Part shown: one piece after another, positions 28,112 through 36,540 of the stretch
Layout: each line of letters starts with the position of its first letter
Numbering within the stretch: position 1 is the stretch's first letter
Assembly: GCF_018128285.1 (NCBI RefSeq)
Contig: NZ_CP072380.1
Span: 868,001-932,000 of the forward strand
Length of the DNA: 64,000 nt
Origin: Atopobium sp. oral taxon 416
GTDB taxonomy: Bacteria > Actinomycetota > Coriobacteriia > Coriobacteriales > Atopobiaceae
Direction of reading: 5' to 3'
Notes under the pieces: model-generated
Databases searched by the model: none
The model's input: the letters and a program-made list of their open reading frames with translations, nothing else
What the model was told of the DNA's origin: nothing
Program-made: the position numbers and the translations under genes

Positions 28112-29608
28112 ATGATCGGCGTGGACAAGATTTAAGATATACGAGAGATGTACAGGAACAAAGAGCCTGATCGCCAGGATCGCGAAGAAGGCCGGAGTGT
28201 GTGAGCCCACTGCGAGGAAGTACGCGAAGATGGAGGACCTCTCGCCAAAGATGCCTAAGGAACAGGGAGGCGAGGCACTCCTCCCTCGAGGCGCTCGGTC
28301 GCTTCATCGATAAGATGCTCGGGCAGGAGCGCAGCTGCTGGCGCAAGCAGCACCACACCGGCGTGCGGATCCTCGACAGGCTGAGGAACGATCACAGCTT
28401 TAAGGGCTCCTGTCCCACCGTGCAGCGCTACGTGAAGGAGAAGCGCTATGAGATGGCACCCGACAGGGACGCGGAGGGGCCTTGCTGGCTTTTTGCCCTC
28501 GAATGGCTACCCGGTAAGTGCCAGGTCGACTTCGGTAAGGCCGACTTCACGGTGAGGGGCGTAACGTTTAAAGGGGGAGATACCTCACCGTGAGCTTCCC
28601 CCACTCCAACGTGAGCCTGACGCAGATGTTGTGGGGCGAGACGGCCAAGTGCGTGTGCGAGGGGCTTACCGATGTGTTCGAGTTCATAGGCGACCTGCCC
28701 AAGCGCGCGGTCTTCGACAACGCGCTCGGCATAGGAAGGATGGTCGGCGACGAGATCCGCCTGAAGCGAGCTCTTCCGCCTGTTTTGCGCCCACTGTGGC
28801 CTCTCGTGCTCCTTCACGAACCCCTATTTAGGCAACGAGAAGGGCAATGTGGAGAACAAGGTAGGCACCCATTGCCGGAACATGTTCGTGCCCATGCCGG
28901 CCGTGGGCGACATGGAGGCCCTCAACAGCAGGCTTCTCGAGCAGAGCCTCGCCCTCTCGTAGGGCAAGCCCCACTGGAAGAAGGGCACACCGAAAGGACA
29001 AGGCGGCCCTCTCGGCGCTCGCGCCGCAGAGGTTCTCCTGCAGGAGGTGGGAGACGAGGAAGTGCAGCAAGCAGGACACGTTCACACTCGGCGGCATACA
29101 GCGCTACTGCGCAGGCTCCGCCTGGGCGGGAAAGGAGGTGGCGGTCTTCTTCGGCGCCTTCCGTGTGGAGCTCTTCGATCCGAAGACAGGAGATAAGATC
29201 GCCAGCTACGAGAGGGAATGGGGCCAGGTCCCGACGGACAGCGCGGATCCCGTGGCGCAGCTGTGTCTGAGGCCGGGCGGCTGGAGGGACTGCGTCGTGA
29301 GGAAGTCGCTTCCCGAGGAGCTCGTCAGCTTCCTCAACGCTAAGCCGAAGGAGTCGCTCCCCGAATCGCTGAGGATGCTGAGGGACGAGAGCGGCGAGCA
29401 TGGCTGGAAGGCTGCCGTCGAGGGCATGCAGTACGCGCTCGGGGCGACAGGAGGCCACAGCCAGGCATCGGTGTCGCTGTGCGCGGAGAGCGCCACATCG
29501 GGCGATGCGAGGATCGACTACGGGAAGGATGCTCCCGACCTCGGCATGTACGACGTGGCCCAGGGCATCCAGAAGGGAGGCGCTGCAGATGCCGCAGTCG
29601 AGCTCTGA
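28112..29608 (+). pseudogene. istA: IS21-family istA transposase, broken
   Basis: Begins MIGVDKI with a stop at codon 8, then an HTH region in shifting frames (REMYRNK, EPTARKYAKMEDLSPKMPKE). A 130-residue stretch around 28201-28593 contains HHTGVRILDRLRNDHSFKGSCPTVQRYVKEK and the catalytic beginning CQVDFGKADF. The C-terminal part (29138-29608) is open again (GAFRVELFDPKTGDKIASYERE). Several frameshifts separate the pieces, so no active transposase is made. Confidence 0.72.
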
Positions 29609-30328
29609 GCGCGGGGCAGCGCATTTTGCCTTCAGGGAGGCGGCGCGCTCCCTCTTCATATCGTGCGACACGATAGATACCTTCCTTACCACGGCCACGC
29701 CGGGGCAGCTATCGGCCTGCACGTCGATGCTGGAGGGCAAGCTCGCCCACAGGCAGCGCCTGCTCAGGCAGGCCCGCTTCCCCGTGCCGAAGTCAGCAGA
29801 TGGCTTCGACTGGACGAACGTCTCCTTCCTTGACGGCTGGGGCAGAAAGGGCATGCTCTTACTCGGCTTCGTCGGCGCGGCGCAGGACCTCGTCTTCTTA
29901 CGGGCAGACGGGCAGGGGCAAGACCCACATGGCCACGGCGGTCGCCATGATGGCCATGGGCCCAGGGCGTCCCCGTGCGCTTCTGCCAGACGGCCCAGCT
30001 CGTCTGCGCCAAGCGCGAGGGCACGCTCGACAGGGTCTTCGCCGACATCTTAAAGGCGCGCCTGCTCATACTCGACGAGTTCGGATACGTCCCGTTCGAC
30101 GTCGATGGGGCAAGGCTGCTCTTCCAGGTCATATCGGAAAGCTACGAGAGGAGAAGCATCATCTTCACGATAAACATCGAGTTCTCGAGATAAGACACGC
30201 TCTTCGCTAACGACAAGCTCGCTGCGGCCATCGTCGAGCGCGTCGTGCACCACGGAAGGCTCGTGGAGTTCGGCGGGCCCAGCCACAGGCTTAAGCAGAG
30301 CCTCATGCTCGGCAAGTCCGGCAGGTAG
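29589..30328 (+). pseudogene. istB: IS21-family istB helper ATPase, broken
   Basis: Overlaps the end of istA as in intact IS21 elements. The N-terminus reads SADGFDWTNVSFLDGWGRKGML; the Walker A (YGQTGRGKTHMATAVA) lies one frame over, and the Walker B (LLILDEFGYVPFDVDGARLLFQVISESYERRS) in another, with an in-frame stop before DTLFANDKLAAAIVERVVHHGR. At least two frameshifts and one stop make it nonfunctional. Confidence 0.75.
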
Positions 30329-30528
30329 AAAGAGATGCGGCGCGCCCGTGACGGAACCCGAAAATATTTCGTGATGAGACCCGAAAGGAGAATCTGCCTA
30401 GGACCCAAACTCAGGCTTGACTAAACACAACTCAACGTCTGCGGATAAGCCGTGTCCTTTCAGCAAAACAAGGTGGTATGGGGCTTGCAAAGTAAGCCAT
30501 TCGTGGTGTAATAGTAGCCGTCTACCAA

Positions 30529-30557
30529 ACAAAAAGTTAGTTGAACAGACTATGTGT
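30529..30557. promoter_or_regulatory. 29-bp palindromic operator, copy B (before dpaL copy 2)
   Basis: Imperfect dyad ACA-AAAAGTTAGT-TGA-ACAGACT-TGT ending 73 bases before the dpaL start. Bases 30524-30540 (ACCAAACAAAAAGTTAG) are identical to 43621-43637 before ygeY. The symmetric positions ACA/TGT, AGT/ACT and GT/AC are kept in all three copies. This is probably the native dpaL promoter-operator. Confidence 0.7.
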
Positions 30558-30630
30558 GCGATACTAACTGATGGGAATTTTGGAAGTAGCGGCGATCGAC
30601 AGACGGCTGTCAGAGATGAAGGAGGGGCGT

Positions 30631-31857
30631 GTGGATCCAAAGTTCAAGTGGGTTTTAAACCGCATGCCAGAGGATGAGGATAAGAATCTGCAAATCATGA
30701 GCCTGGAAAATGTCGCAAAGGCTCGCGCTTTCCACAAGAGCTTCCCGCAGTACAGCGTCACGCCATTGGCTGACCTGAAGGGAATGGCTGAGCACCTTGG
30801 CCTGGGTGGCCTCTACGTAAAGGACGAAAGCTACCGTTTTGGTCTCAACGCCTTTAAGGTTCTCGGTGGCTCGTTTGCAATTGCGCGCTACATCGCTGAG
30901 CAGACCGGCCGCGATGTTTCCGGCTGCGACTTTAACTACCTCACGTCTGAGCAACTCGAGAAGGATTTCGGTCATGCAACCTTCTTCACTGCCACCGATG
31001 GTAACCACGGCCGCGGCGTCGCTTGGGCGGCAAAGCGCCTGCACCAGAAGGCAGTTGTTCATATGCCGAGGGGTTCCACGAAGACCCGCTACGACAACAT
31101 CGCTAAAGAGGGTGCGCAGGTCACCATCGAGGATCTCAACTACGACGATTGCGTGCGTCTAGCCGCCAAAGAGGCTGAGAACACCGAGCACGGCGTAATC
31201 GTTCAGGACACCGCTTGGGACGGTTATACCAAGATCCCGTCCTGGATCATGCAGGGCTATGGCACCATGGCATCTGAGGCTGCAGATCAGCTCCGTCAGC
31301 TCGAGATCAACCGTCCGACTCACGTCTTCGTACAGGCCGGTGTCGGATCCCTCGCTTCCTCCATGGTCGGCTTCTTCGCCAACTTGTTCCCCTCCAATCC
31401 TCCCAAGTTCATCATTATGGAAGCAGGCGCTGCTGCATGCCTGTACAAGAGTGCAAAAGCTGCTGACGGTGAACCCCGCATCGTTACCGGTGACCTTCAG
31501 ACCATCATGGCCGGCCTTGCCTGCGGCGAGCCGAACACGATCGGTTGGGATATCCTGAGAAACCACGCGGACGCTTTCATTAGCTGCCCGGATTGGGTGA
31601 GCGCACGCGGTATGCGTATGCTTGCAGCTCCAGTCAAGGGAGACCCGGCAGTCACCTCTGGTGAGTCTGGTGCTGTTGGTATGGGCGTCGTGTCTTCCCT
31701 GATGACAGATCCAGCCTATAAGGATCTCCGTGACGCGTTGGAGATCGGTTCTGACTCACAGGTCCTGCTCTTCTCAACTGAGGGTGACACCGATCCGGTT
31801 CGTTACCGTGAGATCGTCTGGGACGGTGCTTGGGAGTCCATCAAGGACGCAAAGTAG
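30631..31857 (+). CDS. dpaL: 2,3-Diaminopropionate ammonia-lyase, copy 2
   Basis: Identical in protein sequence to the gene at 19594 (408 residues, PLP lysine K76). The GTG start with GGAGGGG is retained. An in-frame ATG at 30571 would add 20 residues, but these overlap the promoter-proximal leader and are absent from copy 1, so it was rejected. This copy has the palindromic operator at 30529-30557 and an upstream region homologous to 17890-18010, so it is the one more likely to be regulated with ygeY. Confidence 0.93.
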   Translation: MDPKFKWVLNRMPEDEDKNLQIMSLENVAKARAFHKSFPQYSVTPLADLKGMAEHLGLGGLYVKDESYRFGLNAFKVLGGSFAIARYIAEQTGRDVSGCDFNYLTSEQLEKDFGHATFFTATDGNHGRGVAWAAKRLHQKAVVHMPRGSTKTRYDNIAKEGAQVTIEDLNYDDCVRLAAKEAENTEHGVIVQDTAWDGYTKIPSWIMQGYGTMASEAADQLRQLEINRPTHVFVQAGVGSLASSMVGFFANLFPSNPPKFIIMEAGAAACLYKSAKAADGEPRIVTGDLQTIMAGLACGEPNTIGWDILRNHADAFISCPDWVSARGMRMLAAPVKGDPAVTSGESGAVGMGVVSSLMTDPAYKDLRDALEIGSDSQVLLFSTEGDTDPVRYREIVWDGAWESIKDAK

Positions 31858-31893
31858 GCCCAATACCCGCATCCTTTGAGATGGAGTAAAAGC

Positions 31894-31933
31894 AAATCCT
31901 CTGCTTCGGTGTGTCCGAGACAGAGGATTTTTT
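31894..31933 (+). terminator. Terminator of dpaL copy 2
   Basis: Same AAATCCTCTG / CAGAGGATTT hairpin and T-run as after copy 1. Confidence 0.88.
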
Positions 31934-31957
31934 CGTTAGTTTGATAGCGTCGTTTGA

Positions 31958-32058
31958 TCATTGCTGTATCGGTACCGGACAGATCTTGTTTACGAAGTCC
32001 AGCATGTCGCCGAAGACCTTCTGGAACTCCTTTTCGCGGAGGATCTCATGGTGCAGTC
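31958..32058 (-). pseudogene. Short 3' remnant of the alpha/beta hydrolase
   Basis: Only the last 30 or so residues (LHHEILREKEFQKVFGDMLDFVNKICPVP) remain, carried along by the dpaL duplication. Confidence 0.6.
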
Positions 32059-32088
32059 TGAGCACTGTAACCTCAAATTTTACATAAC

Positions 32089-32305
32089 CTAACAGTCTAG
32101 ATAACGGGTGGATCTGGCACCTCACAGGCATATCCACGGTCAACATGCAAAAGCTACCTCAACTGGTAGGTCTACCTCCTCCAGGTCAACCAAGCCCGTG
32201 ATAGGTGGCCTGAAGCTGCAAGGGTGATTCGCCATATGGTGATGGTCGATGCAAGCCTCCGCAGCTCGACGTAGGTATACTATCACCCGTTATCTAGACT
32301 GTTAG
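32089..32305. mobile_element. Miniature IS1595-like element with 22-bp terminal repeats
   Basis: Perfect 22-base inverted repeats (core CAGTCTAGATAACGGGTG) at 32089-32110 and 32284-32305 enclose about 170 bases. The inside matches the 3' end of the IS1595 copy at 25500-25640 (CATGCAAAAGCTACCTCAACTG, GCTGCAAGGGTG, CTCCGCAGCTCGACGTAGG in part). It therefore looks like an internally deleted, non-autonomous derivative. Confidence 0.65.
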
Positions 32306-32454
32306 ATTACGTAATAAGTCGACGCCGAGCTTATCCAGCATGTTCTTTGTCTTCTTCTGGATTGCGGATACCTTGAACCCCTGCTTGTCTCCGTTATCCA
32401 CATGGTAAATGTTTGAGCCCTGTCAATATAATGGACAGAGGAATCTCAGATTTT

Positions 32455-33716
32455 TTATGCGGTCTGCATCGCCTTTGGATCGTATGCAAGGCCTCTCTCG
32501 AAACGCTCGAAGAACTCCTGCATCACCTCTGCGGGCACGCGATCTCCTATGGACTTATGCGGGCGGAAGCGGTTGTAGTACGACTCGATTAAACTCGTGT
32601 GCCTTGTGCTTGGTCGTGGATGCGTCCGAGAGGCGCTTATGGTAGTACCACTCGTTCTTGAGCGTGGCGAAAAGCGATTCGGCGAGCGCATTGTCGTGGC
32701 AGCTTCCGGTTCTCCCCACGGAAGAGCCTCACGTCGGGTACGGCTGAGCAGGCGGCCAGCTCTGAGCTTATGTACTGGCTGCCTGGGCTGCTTAGAATAT
32801 GGCCCCTTTGGCCACGTATCCGCGCGAATATGCCATCTTCAGGGCAAAGACGACAAGGCCTGCCCTCATGTTGTCCTGTATGCTTCAGCCCACCACCATG
32901 TGTGTGCACAGATCGTGTGCGACGGCGAGATATATAAAGCCTGCCGTGGTCCTGCGATAGGTTGTATCGCCCACGAGCTTGGCTGTCGGCACAAGACACG
33001 AAAAGCCGCGCCGGGTGAGGTCGGGGCGCTCGGGGGCGTGCGGGCAGCGTCGTCCTCTTCGATGCATTGGATCAGATGCCGCAGATGCCCAAGCTTAGCC
33101 ATGCACCTCCGTACGCGGTAGCGGGTCGTGCCTGTAAATTTTGCGTAACTTTGGATCTCCTGTGAGCTTGGATCAGACCTAGCAAAAGCTAAAGCGCCTG
33201 TCGCTTTCCTCCCATATCGCACAGATGGCCTCCTTGAGGGGACCCCATAGGTCCTCACCGCCTTTGGCCTTGAGCCATCTGTAGAAGTGAGCCCTGCTCA
33301 GCTCCAGTACGCGTGCCATCATCGAGACGCTGTAGGTTGCCCTCTTCTCCAGCATGAGCTAAAACCTGTCCTTCAACAGAGGCTTCCGGCGAAGAAGGCT
33401 GCCTCTTTTTTAGGAACTTATTCTCGCTTTCGAGCTCGTGTATGCGCCTGTTCACTGCGTCGAGCTGCTTGTGCTCGTCGGTCCTTGCCTGGGTCACCCT
33501 TCCGGTCTTGTTGTGCTTGATGATCCAGTCGTTTAAGGTCTTGTCGTTGGCCTCAAGCTTCGCGGCGCATCCTTTGATGCTCTTCTTCGGGTTGGCCTTA
33601 CGTGCCTTCCTGTAGTACTCGATGGCCTCAAGGCAATACTCCTTCAGTGTATGCCTGGGTGTTTCCGGCTTCGTGCGGGACTTTGCCTTCTCTATCTCGC
33701 TTGCGCTCACTGACAT
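32455..33716 (-). mobile_element. IS3-family element remnant, minus strand
   Basis: OrfA starts at 33716 (MSVSASEIEKAKSRTKPETPRHTLKEYC) and includes an HTH (KKSIKGCAAKLEANDKTLNDWI) and a leucine-zipper-like RRIHELESENKFLKK. It then loses frame near 33400. OrfB pieces (YKARTTAGFIYLAVAHDLCTHMVVG; SLIESYYNRFRPHKSIGDRVPAEVMQEFFERF) appear in different frames down to 32455. A pseudogene pair. Confidence 0.7.
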
Positions 33717-33769
33717 CTCATCTCTTCAATCTGCTGGTGTTGGTAGGTGGGTATCTGGACAGAGCATAT

Positions 33770-34445
33770 CTGTTGCCAGTCCCTGAATCCCACTGTCCAC
33801 CAAAAGATTACAGCTCAGCGCACGTTGCGCACCCAGCGCTCCTGCAAAACCCGTACCAGGAGGTGTAGCTCCTCAAATTCACACACGTGAACCCCACGAA
33901 GTGGCGCTGATCGTCGTCGCCGACGCCGATCGCCACAATGAAGGCCTCGCGCCATGCGCCAGCTCACATAGGTGGCGTTAAGGAACAGCTAGGCGAAGCG
34001 GAGCGGCGAGCACCCCCTCGCCAGCAACGCGTCCACCTTATCCTCTACCACCGCGTACAGGCACAAGACCTGGTCCTGGGACAGGGAGTCCACCTTCTCG
34101 ACCTTGCGCGTGGAGGTGGCGGTGACATACATCTCGGCCAGCGCGCACTCGGTGCGCGATGCAGTGCTTGAAGAGCTCGGTCGGGAAGTACGAGCCGCAG
34201 CGTTGCTTGGGCACCATCAGCGGGAGCGTTCCGACTGCGGTCTTTAGCTTGCGCTCGCGATAGCCGCAGCGGGTGGCGCCCTCGGCCCCGCACACCTCGT
34301 TTGCCTGGATGGACATGATCTCGTTGAGTATGGCGGCCATGGTGGTGTTCATCATGTCGCACAGGCTCGAGGCGCTGTCTAAGAAACCGAGCAGGACCTC
34401 CTTCAGCTGCGGGTCCCCACGCTGTATTCTGTTTGAGCTGACCAT
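33770..34445 (-). pseudogene. IS256-family transposase fragment 2
   Basis: From 34445 the frame reads MMNTTMAAILNEIMSIQANEVCGAEGATRCGYRERKLKTAVGTLPLMVPK, the conserved N-terminal part of mutator-type transposases, then FPTELFKHC. It shifts frame after about 110 residues; FAYLFLNATYV-like sequence is recognisable near 33980. It is a different subgroup from the fragment at 23.5-24.1 kb. Confidence 0.7.
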
Positions 34446-34860
34446 TGTCGTTCCCTTGTGTCGTCATCGATGCAACCGACATTCTAGGACCGGAGATGGT
34501 CTTCTCGTAGCTTCCCTCTCATACACCACTTTTTTCGACACAAACCTCAGGCGATACAATAAGCAAATCTTATGCCCCTGTCAGTTCCCGGCTGACGGGG
34601 GGCATTGCCTTGAATCTTGCAATCACTGTTGTAAAGAGCCGATTCTGCCAACGTTAGTGCAGGTATTAGCACTTGGTTTGCAGTCGCTTACACCAGCATA
34701 CTTCAGTACGAAACATTGTGAAAACAGTTCAACTTGTTTGCCATAACTGACCCCTCATAGAATGCACTTAGGGTCAAAAGAGAGCCCAGACAAAACAATC
34801 TGGACTACGTAATGGCCACAGGTAATCGGGCAGCATACCCGTCAAGCAAAGGAGATTCAT
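34446..34860. promoter_or_regulatory. Upstream region of the PTS/aldolase operon
   Basis: No gene is seen. A strong hairpin at 34572-34604 (ATGCCCC.GTCAG with CTGAC..GGGGCAT) lacks a T-run, and a near-palindrome AAACAGTT-C-AACTTGTTT lies at about 34719-34737, a possible repressor site. The SD (AAAGGAG) for the IIB gene is at the end. Confidence 0.4.
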
Positions 34861-35145
34861 ATGCCTAAGGTAATTTGCGCGTGTGGTTCTGGAGTTGCAA
34901 CTTCGCAGCTGGTCGCTTCCAAGGTCACTCGTATGCTGAAGGATCGTGGCGTCCAGGCTGATGTTGAGGCCGTTGATCTGAAGTCGCTTCGTCATTACAT
35001 CAAGGATGCAGATGCGTACATCTCCATCGTCAAGGGCGAGAGCTTTGACATTCCAACGTTTGACGGAATCAAGTTCCTGACTGGCATGGGTGCAGATCAG
35101 GAGGCCGACGAGCTGGCGGATCTTCTGAAGTCGCTCAAGAAGTAG
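34861..35145 (+). CDS. PTS system IIB component, galactitol type
   Basis: A 94-residue cytosolic phosphocarrier of the GatB family. The phosphorylated cysteine is in the N-terminal CACGSGVATSQL loop. It would take phosphate from IIA and pass it to the sugar bound by the IIC permease at 36541. It is the first gene of the operon IIB - small membrane protein - aldolase - IIC - broken IIA - broken dhaK. The transported sugar is unknown; the aldolase suggests a 6-deoxyketose or related ketose. Confidence 0.85.
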   Translation: MPKVICACGSGVATSQLVASKVTRMLKDRGVQADVEAVDLKSLRHYIKDADAYISIVKGESFDIPTFDGIKFLTGMGADQEADELADLLKSLKK

Positions 35146-35184
35146 TAGCAACTATCCAACGCTATTCGAAGCGGGTGAGTCAGG

Positions 35185-35523
35185 TTGAGCAGAGGATTGT
35201 TTCCAAAGCCAGTATGGGTGTTTCTCGTAATAATCGATTTTTGTCTGCTGCTGTTGGGCTTTATGGCGATGGACTTACCGACGTCTATCCTAGCTCTCTT
35301 GCTTGCATTTTTGATTCATCGCTGTGGGCTGGAGACGCTCTTTGAACCGGGCCGGGGAGAGAACATCAATCTTCACGACAAGGCCAAGATAACTCCCGAG
35401 CAGCGCAAGGAAATCATAGAAGTCCTGCGTGCTGAGCGTATAGAAAAACGACAAGAGAGACAGCGCGCGAGGAGGTGTGCTTCCAAGCGTTGCAAGCGAT
35501 CAGTTCGTAGCGAATCTCAGTAG
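35185..35523 (+). CDS. Small membrane protein of unknown function
   Basis: A 112-residue protein with two adjoining hydrophobic segments (about residues 10-30 and 33-47) and a highly basic C-terminal tail (EKRQERQRARRCASKRCKRS). No family is recognised. The TTG start lies behind GGTGAG and is uncertain. It sits between PTS IIB and the aldolase, so it is probably co-transcribed; it may be membrane-associated with its basic tail inside. Confidence 0.5.
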   Translation: MSRGLFPKPVWVFLVIIDFCLLLLGFMAMDLPTSILALLLAFLIHRCGLETLFEPGRGENINLHDKAKITPEQRKEIIEVLRAERIEKRQERQRARRCASKRCKRSVRSESQ

Positions 35524-35569
35524 GTGGAGTAGTAATAGCTAAGAACAATAGAAAAGGGGAGGGTTGAGC

Positions 35570-36385
35570 ATGGGAGATTGGAAAGGCCTCCAGGCAGTGA
35601 AGGATGTCTCAAAGCTCAGCTACCAAATGTGGCAAAAGGGCTGGGATGAGGCCAATGGAGGCAACATCAGCTATTTGCTCACTGATGATGAAGCTAGGAG
35701 TCTGAAGTACGTTCCTGGAACGGGTCGGAAGCTGACTCTTGTTGAGGGTATACCTGATGCAATACGTGGGAAGTACATCCTTGTAACGGCTACGGGTTCC
35801 TACTTCCGTGAAATAAAGGACGATGTCGAGCACCTTCTGGGCGTGATTTATCTTCCCGAACAGGGCAATGATTATGAGATTGTTGCTGGACTCGTGGACA
35901 ACCGTCCAACGTCAGAGCTGGGCTCGCACATTACTACGCATGCCGTACGCCTGGCTGTAGATCCGGACCAGCGCGTCGTTATGCATAATCATGCAACCCA
36001 TGTGTTAGCCATGACGCATACTGGCCCGACCAATGAGCGCGACTTCACGGTTGCCCTCTGGAGGATGATTACCGAGGGCGTAGTTGTTTTCCCTGATGGT
36101 GTTGGCTTGATCCCCTGGTGCGTAGCCGGTACACCGCAGATTGCTAAGGAGACGAATGAGCGCATGAAAACTCGTCGCTGCGTTGTCTGGCAGTATCACG
36201 GTGTGTTCACCGCCGGTGATTCTATGCATGATGCATTTGGCCTTCTTGAGACAGTGGATAAGTGCGCTGAGGTTTGGCTGCTGTCTCAGAGCGCAGGTGG
36301 AAAGAACCCTGGCATCTCAGATCAGGGGCTTATTGATACTGCAAAGTGGTATGGCACCACCTTGCACGAGGGATACATTTCGTAG
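35570..36385 (+). CDS. rhaD: Rhamnulose-1-phosphate aldolase-type class II aldolase
   Basis: A 271-residue zinc aldolase, close to the usual RhaD length (274) and longer than fuculose-1-phosphate aldolase (about 215). Alignable landmarks are WQKGWDEANGGN, TGSYFR, the catalytic Glu in PTSELGSH, zinc ligands in MHNHATHVLAMTH and the later WQYHGVF. It would split a ketose-1-phosphate into DHAP and an aldehyde. The ATG behind AGGGTTGAGC was chosen. No rhamnose isomerase or kinase is nearby; the substrate would instead arrive already phosphorylated through the PTS. The symbol reflects homology rather than proven specificity. Confidence 0.82.
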   Translation: MGDWKGLQAVKDVSKLSYQMWQKGWDEANGGNISYLLTDDEARSLKYVPGTGRKLTLVEGIPDAIRGKYILVTATGSYFREIKDDVEHLLGVIYLPEQGNDYEIVAGLVDNRPTSELGSHITTHAVRLAVDPDQRVVMHNHATHVLAMTHTGPTNERDFTVALWRMITEGVVVFPDGVGLIPWCVAGTPQIAKETNERMKTRRCVVWQYHGVFTAGDSMHDAFGLLETVDKCAEVWLLSQSAGGKNPGISDQGLIDTAKWYGTTLHEGYIS

Positions 36386-36414
36386 GGTCTGTAAAAAGGC
36401 CTTGCAAAATGGTC

Positions 36415-36499
36415 GAGCACTCCTGAGAGCTTTAGTGGGAACAGGCCCGGCAGTCAACCCAAAAAAGCTTTGAATAATTCAAATTTCTCAGAAGTGCTC
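36415..36499. promoter_or_regulatory. Long-range inverted repeat in the aldolase-gatC gap
   Basis: GAGCACTCCTGAGA (36415-36428) pairs with TCTCAGAAGTGCTC (36486-36499), 13 of 14 bases, around a 57-base loop. It lies between the aldolase stop and the IIC start and could stabilise or process the mRNA or act as an operator. Confidence 0.4.
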
Positions 36500-36540
36500 C
36501 CTTCCAGTCTAATACGAAGACTTAGATAGAAAGGCACGCA

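Larger units (their letters stand above)
30620..32058. repeat. 1.44-kb direct repeat containing dpaL, copy 2
   Basis: Second copy of the repeat at 19583. Its right end cuts the hydrolase remnant at CATGGTGCAGTC, after which unrelated DNA with IS1595 remnants starts. The left junction is two bases before the SD, where the operator-bearing promoter joins. Confidence 0.92.

Noticed and set aside
30571-30630. N-terminal extension of dpaL copy 2 from an upstream ATG
   Set aside because: The 20 residues are absent from copy 1, lie upstream of the shared SD and resemble promoter-proximal DNA.
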